64,000 nt of DNA from Nitrospirota bacterium (GTDB lineage: Bacteria; Nitrospirota; Thermodesulfovibrionia; Thermodesulfovibrionales; JdFR-88), in NCBI GenBank assembly GCA_021789215.1, contig JAJYJS010000005.1, forward strand, positions 54,151 to 118,150, read 5' to 3'. A program made the translations under genes and the position numbers. Below are positions 52,093 to 60,711 of this stretch, in pieces (position 1 is the stretch's first letter; the number at the start of each line of letters is the position of its first letter). Under the pieces are notes generated by a model. It was not told the origin of the DNA, searched no databases, and saw nothing but the letters and a program-made list of their open reading frames with translations.

Positions 52093-52585
52093 AACACCCT
52101 CCCGCGCGCGGCTCCTCATTGACGGCTACAACATAACCGGCACCAGCCACAAGAACCTCGAAAAAGAGCGGCTTGAACTTACGGAGCGGCTTATCGAATA
52201 CCGCAAGAGGACAGGAAACGAGGTCTGTGTGGTCTTCGACGGCTGGGGCGGGCGCTCGCACGAGGAGACCCGCGAGGTGCGGGGCGGCGTGAACATAATA
52301 TATTCCAGGATAATGGAAAAGGCCGACGAGGTCATAAAAAGAATGCTTGAAAAGACAGAGGGCATGATACTGGTAAGCTCCGACCGGGAGCTGGCCGATT
52401 ACGCATGGGGGCACGGCTCTGTCCCGGTGGCATCGGGCCTTTTTTATGACAGGCTGTTATCCGGAGGCGGGGACCCGGAAGAAGAATGGGAGGAAGATGA
52501 CGCGCCCGTTTTCAAGGGCAGGGGGAAAAATGCGCTTTCCAGAAGGGAAAAGGCTGTCCAAAGGGCATTGAGGAGGCTTTTTTGA
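52082..52585 (+). CDS. NYN (PIN-like) domain protein, YacP type
   Basis: A 167-residue protein with the NYN/YacP fold: LLIDGYNITG near the start (first catalytic Asp), VVFDGWGG, and ILVSSDRELADYA (conserved acidic residues). YacP-like proteins are putative ribonucleases. The start is ATG 52082, overlapping the upstream gene; a longer TTG start at 52067 is possible. A Glu/Asp-rich stretch precedes a basic C-terminal helix. It overlaps the response-regulator ATG by one base (TGATG). Confidence 0.85.
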   Translation: MKCKTPSRARLLIDGYNITGTSHKNLEKERLELTERLIEYRKRTGNEVCVVFDGWGGRSHEETREVRGGVNIIYSRIMEKADEVIKRMLEKTEGMILVSSDRELADYAWGHGSVPVASGLFYDRLLSGGGDPEEEWEEDDAPVFKGRGKNALSRREKAVQRALRRLF

Positions 52586-53280
52586 TGGAAGACAAAGCCG
52601 TCATTCTCGTAGTCGAGGACGAAAAAAAGATAGCCGACATCGTGAAGCTCTATCTCGAACGGGAGGGCCTCCAGCCCCTCATGGCCGGAAGCGGCGAAGA
52701 GGCCATAAGGCTCCTGAAGCACGGGCCGGATTTAGTGGTGCTGGACCTGATGCTGCCCGGCCTTCAGGGGGAGGAGCTTTGCGGCATAATAAGGCAGAAC
52801 TCGGACATCCCCATCATCATGCTCACAGCAAAGACCGGCGAGGAAGACATAATAAAGGGGCTTGGCCTGGGCGCCGACGATTACGTGACAAAACCCTTCA
52901 GCCCCGGGGAGCTGCTTGCGCGAATAAAGGCGCAGTTGAGGAGGCACAAGCGGCCCTACACGAGGATGAGCTTCAATAAGGGGGAGCTTGTGATAGACGT
53001 CCTCAAGAGGGAGGTCATGCACAGCGGGAGCGTGCTTTCCCTGACCCCCTCGGAGTTCGGCATACTGGTGTCGCTTGCCGAAAGGCCGGGGCGGGTGCTC
53101 TCGCGCCTCCAGCTTGTAAACATGGTGCAGGGGTACGACTTCGAGGGCTACGAGCGCACGATAGACGCCCATGTAAAGAACCTGCGCCAGAAGATAGAGG
53201 ACGACCCCAAGAACCCCACGTTCATAAAGACCATCTACGGAGTCGGCTACAAGTTCATAGGCGCAAAGGATGAGGAATAA
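52585..53280 (+). CDS. OmpR-family response regulator
   Basis: A 231-residue regulator with a receiver domain (VVEDEKKIADIVK; phospho-acceptor Asp in VLDLMLPG; Lys in VTKPF) and an OmpR winged helix (SLTPSEFGILVSLAERPGRVLSRLQL, TIDAHVKNLRQKI, VYGVGYK-like end). GAGGAGG lies 10-15 bases before ATG 52585. It overlaps the kinase gene by 11 bases. The target genes are unknown. Confidence 0.93.
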   Translation: MEDKAVILVVEDEKKIADIVKLYLEREGLQPLMAGSGEEAIRLLKHGPDLVVLDLMLPGLQGEELCGIIRQNSDIPIIMLTAKTGEEDIIKGLGLGADDYVTKPFSPGELLARIKAQLRRHKRPYTRMSFNKGELVIDVLKREVMHSGSVLSLTPSEFGILVSLAERPGRVLSRLQLVNMVQGYDFEGYERTIDAHVKNLRQKIEDDPKNPTFIKTIYGVGYKFIGAKDEE

Positions 53281-54640
53281 GCTTTTCCTTGCCTTCTTCC
53301 TCGTGATTTCGCTTGCCCTCCTGTCCAACTTCCTCTTCGAAAGGCTCATCATCAGGGACTTTGGCGAATACCAGAAGAGCACGCGGGAAGACCACATATA
53401 CTGGCTTATAGCGGCGGTCGAAAACAGTTTTACCAACGGGGGCTGGGACAGGAAAGGCCTTGTCGACGCCCTGCACTGGGCGGTGATGCTGCGCTTCGAG
53501 TGCGTCGTGAAGGACAGGGAGGGGAACGTAATAATGAATTCCAGCGACGTGCTCGCCCACCTGTCGGAGTCCATGAGGAGGCGGATGCAGATAATAGAGT
53601 CCGGCGCGGTCGTGAACACCCCTTACGAGAACTACCCTCTTTTCAACAAGGGGCACGAGATAGGCACCTTCACGGTGCGCGACATAAGCAGCGAAAACTC
53701 GCCCCTTAAAAGGAAGGAGATAGCGTTCAGGAGGCGCGGGAGGCAGTTCCTGCTGCTTTCGTTCCTTATCGCCGGGGGCGGGGCGCTGCTTTTGGCCGTG
53801 CTGTTCAGCCAGTACCTCTCAAGGCCGGTGAGGGAGCTGAAAAAGGCCTCGGAGGCCGTTGCCAGGGGCAACCTCTCCGTGAGGTTGGGCGGCACGGGCT
53901 CCGACGAGATAGGCAGGCTCAAGGCCGCCTTCAACCACATGGCGGAATCCCTCCAGAGGGAAGACCTCCTGAGACGGCAGCTCACCTCCAATGTGGCCCA
54001 TGAGCTGAGGACCCCTCTTGCCGTCATGAAGGCCCGCATAGAGGCGATGGTGGACGGGGTTATATCGACCGACCAGGCCGGGCTTGAAGCCCTCCAGGCC
54101 GAACTGGACTCACTGACAAGGCTCATACGGGGCATAGAGGACCTCACCAAGGCCGAGGCGAGCTTCTTCAAGAAAAACCCGCCGGAGGAGGTGCCCCTGA
54201 GGGAATACCTTGGAGGCATCGTGGAGGGCATGATGCCGCTTTTCAACGAGAAGGGGCTTTACCTCAAGCTGGCCGAGTGCGCAGAGATGGAGGTCTTCAC
54301 GGAGCCTGAAAAACTCGAAAAGGTGCTGAGGAACATAATATCGAACGCTTGGACCCATACCGCCTCAGGGGGCGTCACGATAAGCTGCGGCAGGGACGGG
54401 CAGGCAAGGGACGGAAGGTTCTTCATCGAAATAACCGACACCGGAAAGGGGATAAGCGGGGAGGACCTGCCCCTCATATTCGACAGGTTTTACCGGGGCA
54501 GCGGTTCAAGAGGGTTCGGCCTCGGGCTTGCTATCGCGCGCGAGCTTGTGGATATCATGGGCGGCGTCATCAGCGTTAAAAGCAGGCCCGGAGAGGGCTC
54601 CGTCTTCAGGATTGTCCTGCCCTGCGGGAAAGCCCAATAA
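53270..54640 (+). CDS. Sensor histidine kinase (BaeS-like)
   Basis: A 456-residue kinase with two transmembrane helices (about 5-25 and 158-182) around a periplasmic sensor, a HAMP domain (about 183-235, SRPVRELKKASEAVARGNLSV), an H-box (SNVAHELRTPLAVMKARIEAM; phospho-acceptor His) and an HATPase domain (NIISNAWTHT, DTGKGISGED, GFGLGLAIARELV). It is the partner of the preceding regulator. It converges on the acyl-ACP synthetase fusion gene with a 35-base overlap. Confidence 0.92.
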   Translation: MRNKLFLAFFLVISLALLSNFLFERLIIRDFGEYQKSTREDHIYWLIAAVENSFTNGGWDRKGLVDALHWAVMLRFECVVKDREGNVIMNSSDVLAHLSESMRRRMQIIESGAVVNTPYENYPLFNKGHEIGTFTVRDISSENSPLKRKEIAFRRRGRQFLLLSFLIAGGGALLLAVLFSQYLSRPVRELKKASEAVARGNLSVRLGGTGSDEIGRLKAAFNHMAESLQREDLLRRQLTSNVAHELRTPLAVMKARIEAMVDGVISTDQAGLEALQAELDSLTRLIRGIEDLTKAEASFFKKNPPEEVPLREYLGGIVEGMMPLFNEKGLYLKLAECAEMEVFTEPEKLEKVLRNIISNAWTHTASGGVTISCGRDGQARDGRFFIEITDTGKGISGEDLPLIFDRFYRGSGSRGFGLGLAIARELVDIMGGVISVKSRPGEGSVFRIVLPCGKAQ

Positions 54641-57146
54641 TATCCTCCCTAAGCGTTTGCAGCATCTCCTCCGGCGTGCCGAAGTCCGCCGGGTAAACAG
54701 GCTTGCCGAAACGGACCTCTATTTTGACGGGCCGGAGCAGCCATCCCCCTTTGGGAAGCGCCCTGTGCGTGCCCTCAAGCCAGCAGGGCACTATGGGCAC
54801 CTTCTCGTCAAACGCCATTATCGTTATGCCCTTTTTAAGCTCCATCAGCCTGCCGTCATAAGACCTCCCGCCTTCGGGGAAGACGCACAGGCAGTCCCCC
54901 CTCCTCAGGGCCTCAGCCGACGCCCTCAGCGCCCCGCCAAGCAGGGCACCGCTGTCTATCGGGATTACATGGAACAGGCTTATCAGGTGCGCCGCCGGGC
55001 CCCTGAAGAATTTTTCGAACCCCTGGAAATGGATGCGCCTGAAGAATGCCGGAGGCAGCGCCCCGGCGACAACAAAACCATCCACGAAACTCGCGTGGTT
55101 GGGGGCCAGGATGAACGGCCCCCGCGGGATGTTTTCGAGCCCCGTTGAGGAAAGCCTGAAAAGGACCTTTAAAAGCGCTTTCAAGGCGTAAAGCACAGGA
55201 AGCTCAACGGCGCGGGAGGGCATGGGGGCCGGTTTTTTCCCCAATTTCCCTTTTTCCGACTGGGCGGGGGCTGCCGACCTGAGTTTTTCCACCAGCTCCC
55301 CAACGGTGAGCACGTCCAGAAGAAAGTCCTCGGAAAAAAGTTTTCCTTCCGTCCTGAACTCATCCTCAAGCGCGTTCAGGAGCTCTATCCGTCTAAGGGA
55401 GTCGAGCCCCAGGTCAAGCTCAAGGTTGTCCGGCAGCCTGACTGGCACATCCCTGCCCAGGACCGTTTTGAGCGCGGAGACGGCCTTCCTGCCCACGGGG
55501 TCTTTCATCAGCGCTGCGTCAGGCCCGCCAGCGGGCGCGGCCGCCCTCGCGGCAATCTCGCGGAGCCGGTATCTCTTTATCTTGCCCAGGGAGGTACGGG
55601 GCAGCGGCTCGCTCACGACCGCAAACCCGGTGAGCCTCATCGGCGGAGGCAGTTTTTGCGAGAGGGTTTTAAGCTCCCATCCAAACGACTCCTTGATGTT
55701 GGCTATTTTGTTTTCGCGCGCGTAGTCGAAATCGGGGACGATGACGCCCTTAAGCGAGCCCCTTTCCTCATAAACGGCTATCTCCTTTATGAGCGGAGAC
55801 TGGCCGTAATGGGTCTCGACCACGTCCGGCTGGATGTTCTTGCCGGAGCTTAGGACTATCAGCTCCTTCTTCCTGCCGGTTATGAAGAGGTACCCGTCCT
55901 TGTCCAGATAGCCCGTGTCCCCCGTATGGAACCAGCCGTCCTTCAGCACCTTTGCCGTCTCTTCAGGCTTCTGCCAGTAACCGCTGGTGACCATCGGGCC
56001 GCGCAGCAGCACCTCTCCGTCCTCTATCCGCACCTCCGCCGTATCGAGCGGTTTTCCAGCGGAGCCCGGCTTCCTCTTTGCGACCGGGTTGAAGGTCACG
56101 ACAGGAGAAGTCTCCGAAAGCCCGTAGCCCTCCACCACGTTGAACCCGAATGCCTCAAGGCTCCGCATCACCTCCGGGGCGAGCCTTGCCCCTCCAGAGG
56201 CGAGAAGCCTTATCCTGCCGCCAAGGGCCTCGTGCGCCTTCCGAAAAATCACCTTCCCGGCATTGACCCCAAGGCGCTTTCTTAAAACCCCGCAAAGCCT
56301 GTGGACGGGCCTCAGGGCGGACGGTATCCTGCCCGCGAGGGCATTGTTCATAAGCTCAAGCATCTGCGGGACCGCTATTATGATGGTTGCCTTATACCCC
56401 CTGGCATAGGCCGCAAGCTCTTTTATGAACGGCACGAGCGTGACCGTCGCCCCGGCGCAAAACGGGGCCAGGAAGTTGCCCATAAGCGGGTAGGCGTGAT
56501 AGAAAGGGAGCGCCGCAAGGAGGTTTTCATTCTCCTCTATTATCTCCGCCCGGATTATCGCACCGACATCCGAGAGCAGGTTCTCATGCGAAAGCACCAC
56601 GCCCTTGGGCAGGCCCGTTGTCCCCGAGGTGTAAAGGATGACGGCAGGGGCGTCCGGGGGGGCCTCCGTATGGGGCGCGAATTTTTTTTTGCCTCCCTTC
56701 TCTTCCAGCACGTCCCTGAAGTCTCCGGAATCAATATTTATCGGGGCCGCTCCTTCCGCCAGACGGCTCAAGTGGACGGTCTCCTTCCCGAAGAACACGG
56801 CTTTGGGCCTTGCGTCTTTTAGTATCGCGGCAATCTCCTCTTCGGCCAGGGTCTCGTTCACCGGGACGGCTATGGCGCCCGACAGTATGATGCCGGAAAA
56901 GGCAAGGAGCCAGCGGATGTTTGAGGGGGCAAGCACGGCGACCCGTTCTCCGGGGGCCACCCCCAGCCCGGCGAGAAAGACCGCGACGTTCCCGGCCTTT
57001 TCGATAAAGACGCGGTACGTAATCGACCTTGGTGTTTTGTTGTCTTCCTGGTAATTGTAAAGCGTCCTGCCGCCAAACTTCTTGGCGGCCTCAAGGAATG
57101 CCTGGGGGAGGTTTTTTATTTCAGCTATATCAGGTCTGTTGCCCAT
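54606..57146 (-). CDS. Fusion: acyl-AMP ligase, acyl carrier domain, 1-acylglycerol-phosphate acyltransferase
   Basis: An 846-residue protein. Residues about 1-505 are an AMP-binding ligase (P-loop YTSGTTGLPKG, ADP-type GYGLSETSPV, GDTGYLDKDGYL, hinge GRKKELIVLSSGKNI). Next comes a carrier-protein domain with LDLGLDSLRRIELL (Ser for phosphopantetheine, about 570). The last 230 residues are a PlsC acyltransferase (NHASFVDG with the His-x4-Asp motif, FPEGGRS). Related E. coli Aas has the acyltransferase first and no carrier domain, so this order is inverted. It may recycle free fatty acids into phospholipids (inference). ATG 57146 overlaps the inositol-monophosphatase-like gene by 17 bases; a longer frame is unlikely. 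Confidence 0.85.
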   Translation of the reverse strand: MGNRPDIAEIKNLPQAFLEAAKKFGGRTLYNYQEDNKTPRSITYRVFIEKAGNVAVFLAGLGVAPGERVAVLAPSNIRWLLAFSGIILSGAIAVPVNETLAEEEIAAILKDARPKAVFFGKETVHLSRLAEGAAPINIDSGDFRDVLEEKGGKKKFAPHTEAPPDAPAVILYTSGTTGLPKGVVLSHENLLSDVGAIIRAEIIEENENLLAALPFYHAYPLMGNFLAPFCAGATVTLVPFIKELAAYARGYKATIIIAVPQMLELMNNALAGRIPSALRPVHRLCGVLRKRLGVNAGKVIFRKAHEALGGRIRLLASGGARLAPEVMRSLEAFGFNVVEGYGLSETSPVVTFNPVAKRKPGSAGKPLDTAEVRIEDGEVLLRGPMVTSGYWQKPEETAKVLKDGWFHTGDTGYLDKDGYLFITGRKKELIVLSSGKNIQPDVVETHYGQSPLIKEIAVYEERGSLKGVIVPDFDYARENKIANIKESFGWELKTLSQKLPPPMRLTGFAVVSEPLPRTSLGKIKRYRLREIAARAAAPAGGPDAALMKDPVGRKAVSALKTVLGRDVPVRLPDNLELDLGLDSLRRIELLNALEDEFRTEGKLFSEDFLLDVLTVGELVEKLRSAAPAQSEKGKLGKKPAPMPSRAVELPVLYALKALLKVLFRLSSTGLENIPRGPFILAPNHASFVDGFVVAGALPPAFFRRIHFQGFEKFFRGPAAHLISLFHVIPIDSGALLGGALRASAEALRRGDCLCVFPEGGRSYDGRLMELKKGITIMAFDEKVPIVPCWLEGTHRALPKGGWLLRPVKIEVRFGKPVYPADFGTPEEMLQTLREDIIGLSRRAGQS

Positions 57147-57927
57147 GCAGGAGTTTGAGGGCGGCCTCATGGAGCGTGCTGTTGCCAGCGGCAAGCAGGC
57201 TGGCCCCGCGCCCGATTCCCAATTCCCCGGATTCAATTGAACGGCCCCCGGTGTCTGTAAAAATCCCGCCAGCCTCTCTCACGAGGAGGTACCCTGCGGC
57301 AAAGTCGAAGCTTCGCGAAGGGGCGGGGTTCACGAGTATGCTTGCCGCCCCGGAGGCGACGTATGCCAAATCCAGCGCGATTGCCCCCAGGCAGCGGGTC
57401 TTTCTGGATGCCTCAAGGAGCGGCAATATCTTTTTTAAATCCCTTGCGGGGCTTTGGGCCTCGTAGGCCGTGAGGTACAGGACGCCGTCGGCCTGCGAGC
57501 GCAGCGGCACGCCGTTTTGAGACGCCCCCCTGCCCCGTTCCGCCATGAACTCTTCCCCGTTTACAAGGTTTATGACATAGCCAAGCGCGATAGAGCCGAT
57601 AGTGTCTCCCAGGGCGACGGCAATTGACGCGCCGAAATAGGGTATCCCGGCGACGGCGTTCTTGCTTCCGTCGATAGGGTCTATCACAACGAGCTTTCTG
57701 GCCTCTCCCCGGCCTATCTCAAGTACCCCGGCCTCCTCCGTGACGACGGAAAAGGGCTCCTTGAGCGCCTCAAGCCCCCGGAGGATGGCATCTTCGGCAA
57801 TCTTGTCCACAGGGAAAGTCCTGTCGCCGCCCGCCCCGCGCTCCATCGGGGCCTCGCCTTTTATCCTCAGGCCGCTTACCTTCAGGTAAACGGACCGGCC
57901 TATCTCCCTCAACGCATTCAAATCCAT
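57130..57927 (-). CDS. Inositol monophosphatase family protein
   Basis: A 265-residue lithium-sensitive phosphatase fold. Metal-binding motifs are TEEAG (about 65) and DPIDGSKN (about 85-92), with the GASIAVAL strand following; the final motif SFDFAAGYLLVREAGG (Asp and Ala-Gly) fits. Substrates could be inositol, fructose 1,6-bisphosphate or PAP and are not decided by sequence. It overlaps the start of the downstream fusion gene by 17 bases. Confidence 0.9.
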   Translation of the reverse strand: MDLNALREIGRSVYLKVSGLRIKGEAPMERGAGGDRTFPVDKIAEDAILRGLEALKEPFSVVTEEAGVLEIGRGEARKLVVIDPIDGSKNAVAGIPYFGASIAVALGDTIGSIALGYVINLVNGEEFMAERGRGASQNGVPLRSQADGVLYLTAYEAQSPARDLKKILPLLEASRKTRCLGAIALDLAYVASGAASILVNPAPSRSFDFAAGYLLVREAGGIFTDTGGRSIESGELGIGRGASLLAAGNSTLHEAALKLLHGQQT

Positions 57928-58185
57928 AATGGATATTTTACGCGAAATTTTGGAAGTGTGGAAAAAAGTTTCCCCTCACCCCGGCCCCCCTCCCGCGAAA
58001 GACGGTTGCTTGCACTCCGGCCAGGCCCGTCATTCACATGGCGTACCCGAATTTTGACCGGGGCAAGATTTCGTCCAGGAAGTGACACTTTGTAAGCGCT
58101 GAGATTCGGCGCGGGGTACGGACAAAAGTCCTCGCTCTTGCAACAGGCGAACGACTTGCGAATTCCGATTGAATCATTGATGTGC

Positions 58186-58215
58186 GTAAGGGCTCTGCTT
58201 GCAGCGCCCGCCTTT
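58186..58215. repeat. REP-like element, left of the RAYT gene
   Basis: This 30-base unit (beginning GTAAGGGCTCTGC and ending CGCCCGCCTTT) matches the unit at 58823-58852 in inverted orientation at 27 of 30 positions. It can form an imperfect hairpin (GGGC...GCCC). The pair brackets the transposase gene and the left unit reaches its stop codon. Confidence 0.7.
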
Positions 58216-58807
58216 AATTTGCGGTGCCTTTGATGTTCGGATTTTCCTCGTCCCACGTCCATTTCGACGGATTGTCTTTTATATAAGTCCTGATAGCATC
58301 TAGCTCCTGCTCATTTCTGATAATATGCTCATAAAAATTTCGCTGCCATACCGGGATGCCCGAGGCATTTCTTATTTTATTAATGTATCGTGTTGAAAAT
58401 GTTTTATAAGCCCGGACGATTTCAGACAAACCATGTTGCGCGTATGTAGGGGCGGGTTTTAAACCCGCCCTGTATTTGCATTCGGCATTTATTTTGCCGT
58501 CTGGGTTTGAAAAAAAGGCAGGTTTAAAACCTGCCCCTACAACAATAATTCCATGCACGTGGTTCGGCATAATTATGAATGCATCCAATTCGATATGCGC
58601 ATAATGCTTCGGCAAATCCTGCCAGCAATCCGCTGCAATATTCCCATACTCGTTCAAACACATGTCGCTGCCTGTTATGTTCCCTAACAGGCATTCCCTG
58701 TATTTGGCGCAAATTGTTACGGAATATGCGCCCGCACTTGAATAATCCCATCCTTTGAGCCTTATGGATCTCCTGTGATGGATATCTGGATCATATTGCA
58801 TCGCCAA
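58214..58807 (-). CDS. REP-associated tyrosine transposase (RAYT, Y1 type)
   Basis: A 197-residue transposase with the HUH motif in MPNHVHGIIVV (His-x-His, about residue 88) and the family's catalytic tyrosine region FSTRYINKIR, plus IPVWQRNFYEHIIRNEQEL, which is typical of RAYT proteins. Members act on REP palindromes. Between the HUH motif and the tyrosine region are about 32 extra residues (AGFKPAF and AGLKPAPTY) that encode two palindromes (58446-58540). The gene lies between REP-like elements in an AT-richer patch, suggesting it arrived with its element. Whether it is still active cannot be seen. Confidence 0.88.
   Translation of the reverse strand: MAMQYDPDIHHRRSIRLKGWDYSSAGAYSVTICAKYRECLLGNITGSDMCLNEYGNIAADCWQDLPKHYAHIELDAFIIMPNHVHGIIVVGAGFKPAFFSNPDGKINAECKYRAGLKPAPTYAQHGLSEIVRAYKTFSTRYINKIRNASGIPVWQRNFYEHIIRNEQELDAIRTYIKDNPSKWTWDEENPNIKGTAN
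58446..58540. repeat. Inverted pair of palindromes inside the RAYT coding sequence
   Basis: The first palindrome begins GTAGGGG and has 10-base arms GGGCGGGTTT and AAACCCGCCC (58450-58470). The second has 9-base arms GGCAGGTTT and AAACCTGCC (58517-58535) and ends CCCCTAC. They lie in opposite orientation, 46 bases apart, and are read in frame as part of the transposase. A shorter similar palindrome occurs at 20102-20118. Confidence 0.75.
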
Positions 58808-58822
58808 TTAAAATATCATTTA

Positions 58823-58852
58823 AAAGGCGGGCGCAGCAAGCAGCGCCCCTAC
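58823..58852. repeat. REP-like element, right of the RAYT gene
   Basis: A 30-base unit with a perfect 6-bp stem GGGCGC (58829-58834) and GCGCCC (58843-58848) around an 8-base loop, ending CCTAC. It is the inverted match of 58186-58215 and lies just upstream of the transposase start. Confidence 0.7.
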
Positions 58853-58993
58853 CATTCAAAAAAGAACTCCGCGGCGAAACGGGCTTCTGGGAAAGAAAAT
58901 GTGGGATGTGTCCCTCTATTTTCTCAATGCGGGACGATCAGGCATCGACTTGATGTCTGATACCCTCAGGTTTCCTATTTTAGAGCAGCTTTA

Positions 58994-59299
58994 TCACTTA
59001 TGTCGCTGTCCAAATTCGTCCGGCCAGCTCTTGAAATAAATCTTGACGCGAATAAACTGTTTACCTTTAATAGTTTTTTTTCGAACTTCTTCCAGACGCC
59101 TCAAAGAAAAATCTCTTGAAAAATCCAGTTCCGTTTGCCAATCTGTTTCATTATTGAAAAATAAATTAAGTGCTTTGAGCACATTTGATTTTCCGCAATC
59201 ATTTCTTCCTGATAATATACATAAATCTTTTATATTATCGAGCTTCAAAGTATAAATTGATCGGAAATAAAATATTTCAAGTTTTTCAATTAAGATCAT
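58994..59299 (-). pseudogene. Truncated N-terminus of an OLD/RecF-like ATPase
   Basis: Only 101 codons remain. IEKLEIFYFRSIYTLKLDNI and the Walker A GRNDCGKSN with VLKALNLFF match the start of AAA ATPases of the OLD/RecF type, which are normally 400-700 residues. The frame ends in TGA followed at once by TAA; the RAYT element lies 140 bases further along the same direction. No Walker B remains in the window. It follows the Mrr-type gene by 14 bases and was probably co-transcribed with it. This is most likely a remnant cut off by rearrangement. Confidence 0.7.
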
Positions 59300-59313
59300 T
59301 TTTTATTAGCTCG

Positions 59314-60216
59314 CTATTCCACAAAATAATCCATGTCTATCTTTTTAATGTCGTATGAAGCAATCTTTGACACACCTATATCGTTGTCGAGCATCAATTG
59401 AGCTAAGTGCTCGCCATCTATAAGGACGATCTTGCTGTCTATTTTAGATACGAATTCGAGGGCTTCTTTTGAAAAATTCGCCGTGGTAATAAAAATTCCC
59501 TTCTTAGCCCGATGCCCTTGCAAGGCACCGGCGAATTTTTGAATTTCAGGACGACTGACGGTATTTGTCCATCTTTTGGCTTGAATATAAATAGTATCAA
59601 GTCCTAATTTATCTTCCTTAATAATCCCGTCAATCCCTTCATCCCCCGTTCTTCCTATAGCCTGTCCAGCATCCTTTCTGGATCCGCCATAACCCATTTT
59701 GACCAGCAGTTCCACAACTAAGCGTTCAAAAAAGGCAGGCGAGCAGGTTTTAACTTGCGTAAAAAGCTCATCCGATAATTCCTGCCTTATTTTTTGATAT
59801 CCATAAACTAATAAATCTTCGGGTGAGCTTTTTTCTTCACTTTTGGGTTCAGGTGAAATTTTTTCTCTCTCTTTCCGGATTTCTCTGAAAGCCATAAATT
59901 CAGGATAATGTGAAAGAAAATCTATATTTATTTCTGACAGATTTTGTTTTAAAGCTTCTAGGCCACGTTGAGTTATCTTGAAAAAACCTCGCCTGGTGGC
60001 ATCCAGAAGCCCCGCTTTTTTCATATATGTGCGCGCCCACCCAACCCGATTATCAAAAATCTGCTGCCCGCTTGGAAGGAGTTCCTTTCGTTCTTCATCT
60101 GATAAATTAAAAGACGGAGCAAGGTTTTCAACCACATCGCGAAATGAATGCTCTTGCCCATCGGCAAGGAGTTTGAGGAGTGGTAGCATTATGCTCTGAA
60201 AATCAGGTATCGCCAT
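59314..60216 (-). CDS. Mrr-type restriction endonuclease
   Basis: A 300-residue protein with an N-terminal winged-helix Mrr_N domain (about 1-95, LKLLADGQEHSFRDVVENLA) and a C-terminal PD-(D/E)xK nuclease domain (about 150-290). The catalytic pattern is GDEGIDGIIKEDKLGLDTIYIQAKRW (key residues: Asp in GIDG, Gln-x-Lys in QAK). Mrr-like proteins cut methylated or foreign DNA. Base composition is visibly AT-richer than in neighbouring genes, and the remnant ATPase follows it, so a defence-type import is likely. No methyltransferase is next to it. Confidence 0.88.
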   Translation of the reverse strand: MAIPDFQSIMLPLLKLLADGQEHSFRDVVENLAPSFNLSDEERKELLPSGQQIFDNRVGWARTYMKKAGLLDATRRGFFKITQRGLEALKQNLSEINIDFLSHYPEFMAFREIRKEREKISPEPKSEEKSSPEDLLVYGYQKIRQELSDELFTQVKTCSPAFFERLVVELLVKMGYGGSRKDAGQAIGRTGDEGIDGIIKEDKLGLDTIYIQAKRWTNTVSRPEIQKFAGALQGHRAKKGIFITTANFSKEALEFVSKIDSKIVLIDGEHLAQLMLDNDIGVSKIASYDIKKIDMDYFVE

Positions 60217-60711
60217 TTCTATCCTTTTTAATACCTCACGATTTTCAATCGTAACCTTCGGAATTATAACAGATTTAGCAAAGCAAAATTCAGGGCGAAT
60301 CTTAGTATTTGAAGTAGTCTACATATACTGGGGGTTAGAAGGGGGAGTTTTTAGGGGCGGTCAAGCGGCCCCGGCGCGCTTTTCCATTTGAAACCTTCAT
60401 CGCGGCTCATTTTATCCAAACGCCCGCCATGCGGACACGAATTTACATGTCATATGTCCTCTTGTCCATGTCCGCATTTGCCGGTTAAGATGGAGGCGGC
60501 AGGCGGCTGCACCTGGCCCCGCAATGGCTGCCTGGGGAGGGCTTTTTATTTTTCAGGCCTCAAAAGTTATCAACGGGGGCATTTGAACAAATGAACAAGA
60601 CGGGGTCAAAAAAAGCTTAACAAACAACGAGATATGAATCCGGCCCTGAACACTAAAAAAAGAGAGGAGGGTAAAATATTTTCCCCGCCGCTTTGCCTTA
60701 TAATATCCCCC
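60217..60711. other. Long intergenic region before the GH57 gene
   Basis: These 495 bases hold no gene I can support. The left third is AT-rich and probably carries the promoter of the Mrr-type gene. At 60429-60477 there is a perfect 9-base inverted repeat, ATGCGGACA and TGTCCGCAT, around a 31-base loop. The right end has TATAAT (60699-60704). Confidence 0.5.

Noticed and set aside
57918-58262. A 114-residue minus-strand frame between the inositol-monophosphatase-like gene and the RAYT gene
   Set aside because: It runs through a REP-like unit and the end of the transposase gene and has no signal, domain or regular composition. It is probably translated dispersed-repeat DNA.
58446-58540. CRISPR-like repeat pair
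   Set aside because: There are only two units, they are palindromic and inverted, and they lie inside a coding sequence.
60388-60594. A 68-residue cysteine-containing plus-strand frame in the long gap
   Set aside because: It spans the 9-base inverted repeat, has no ribosome-binding site and no recognisable motif.
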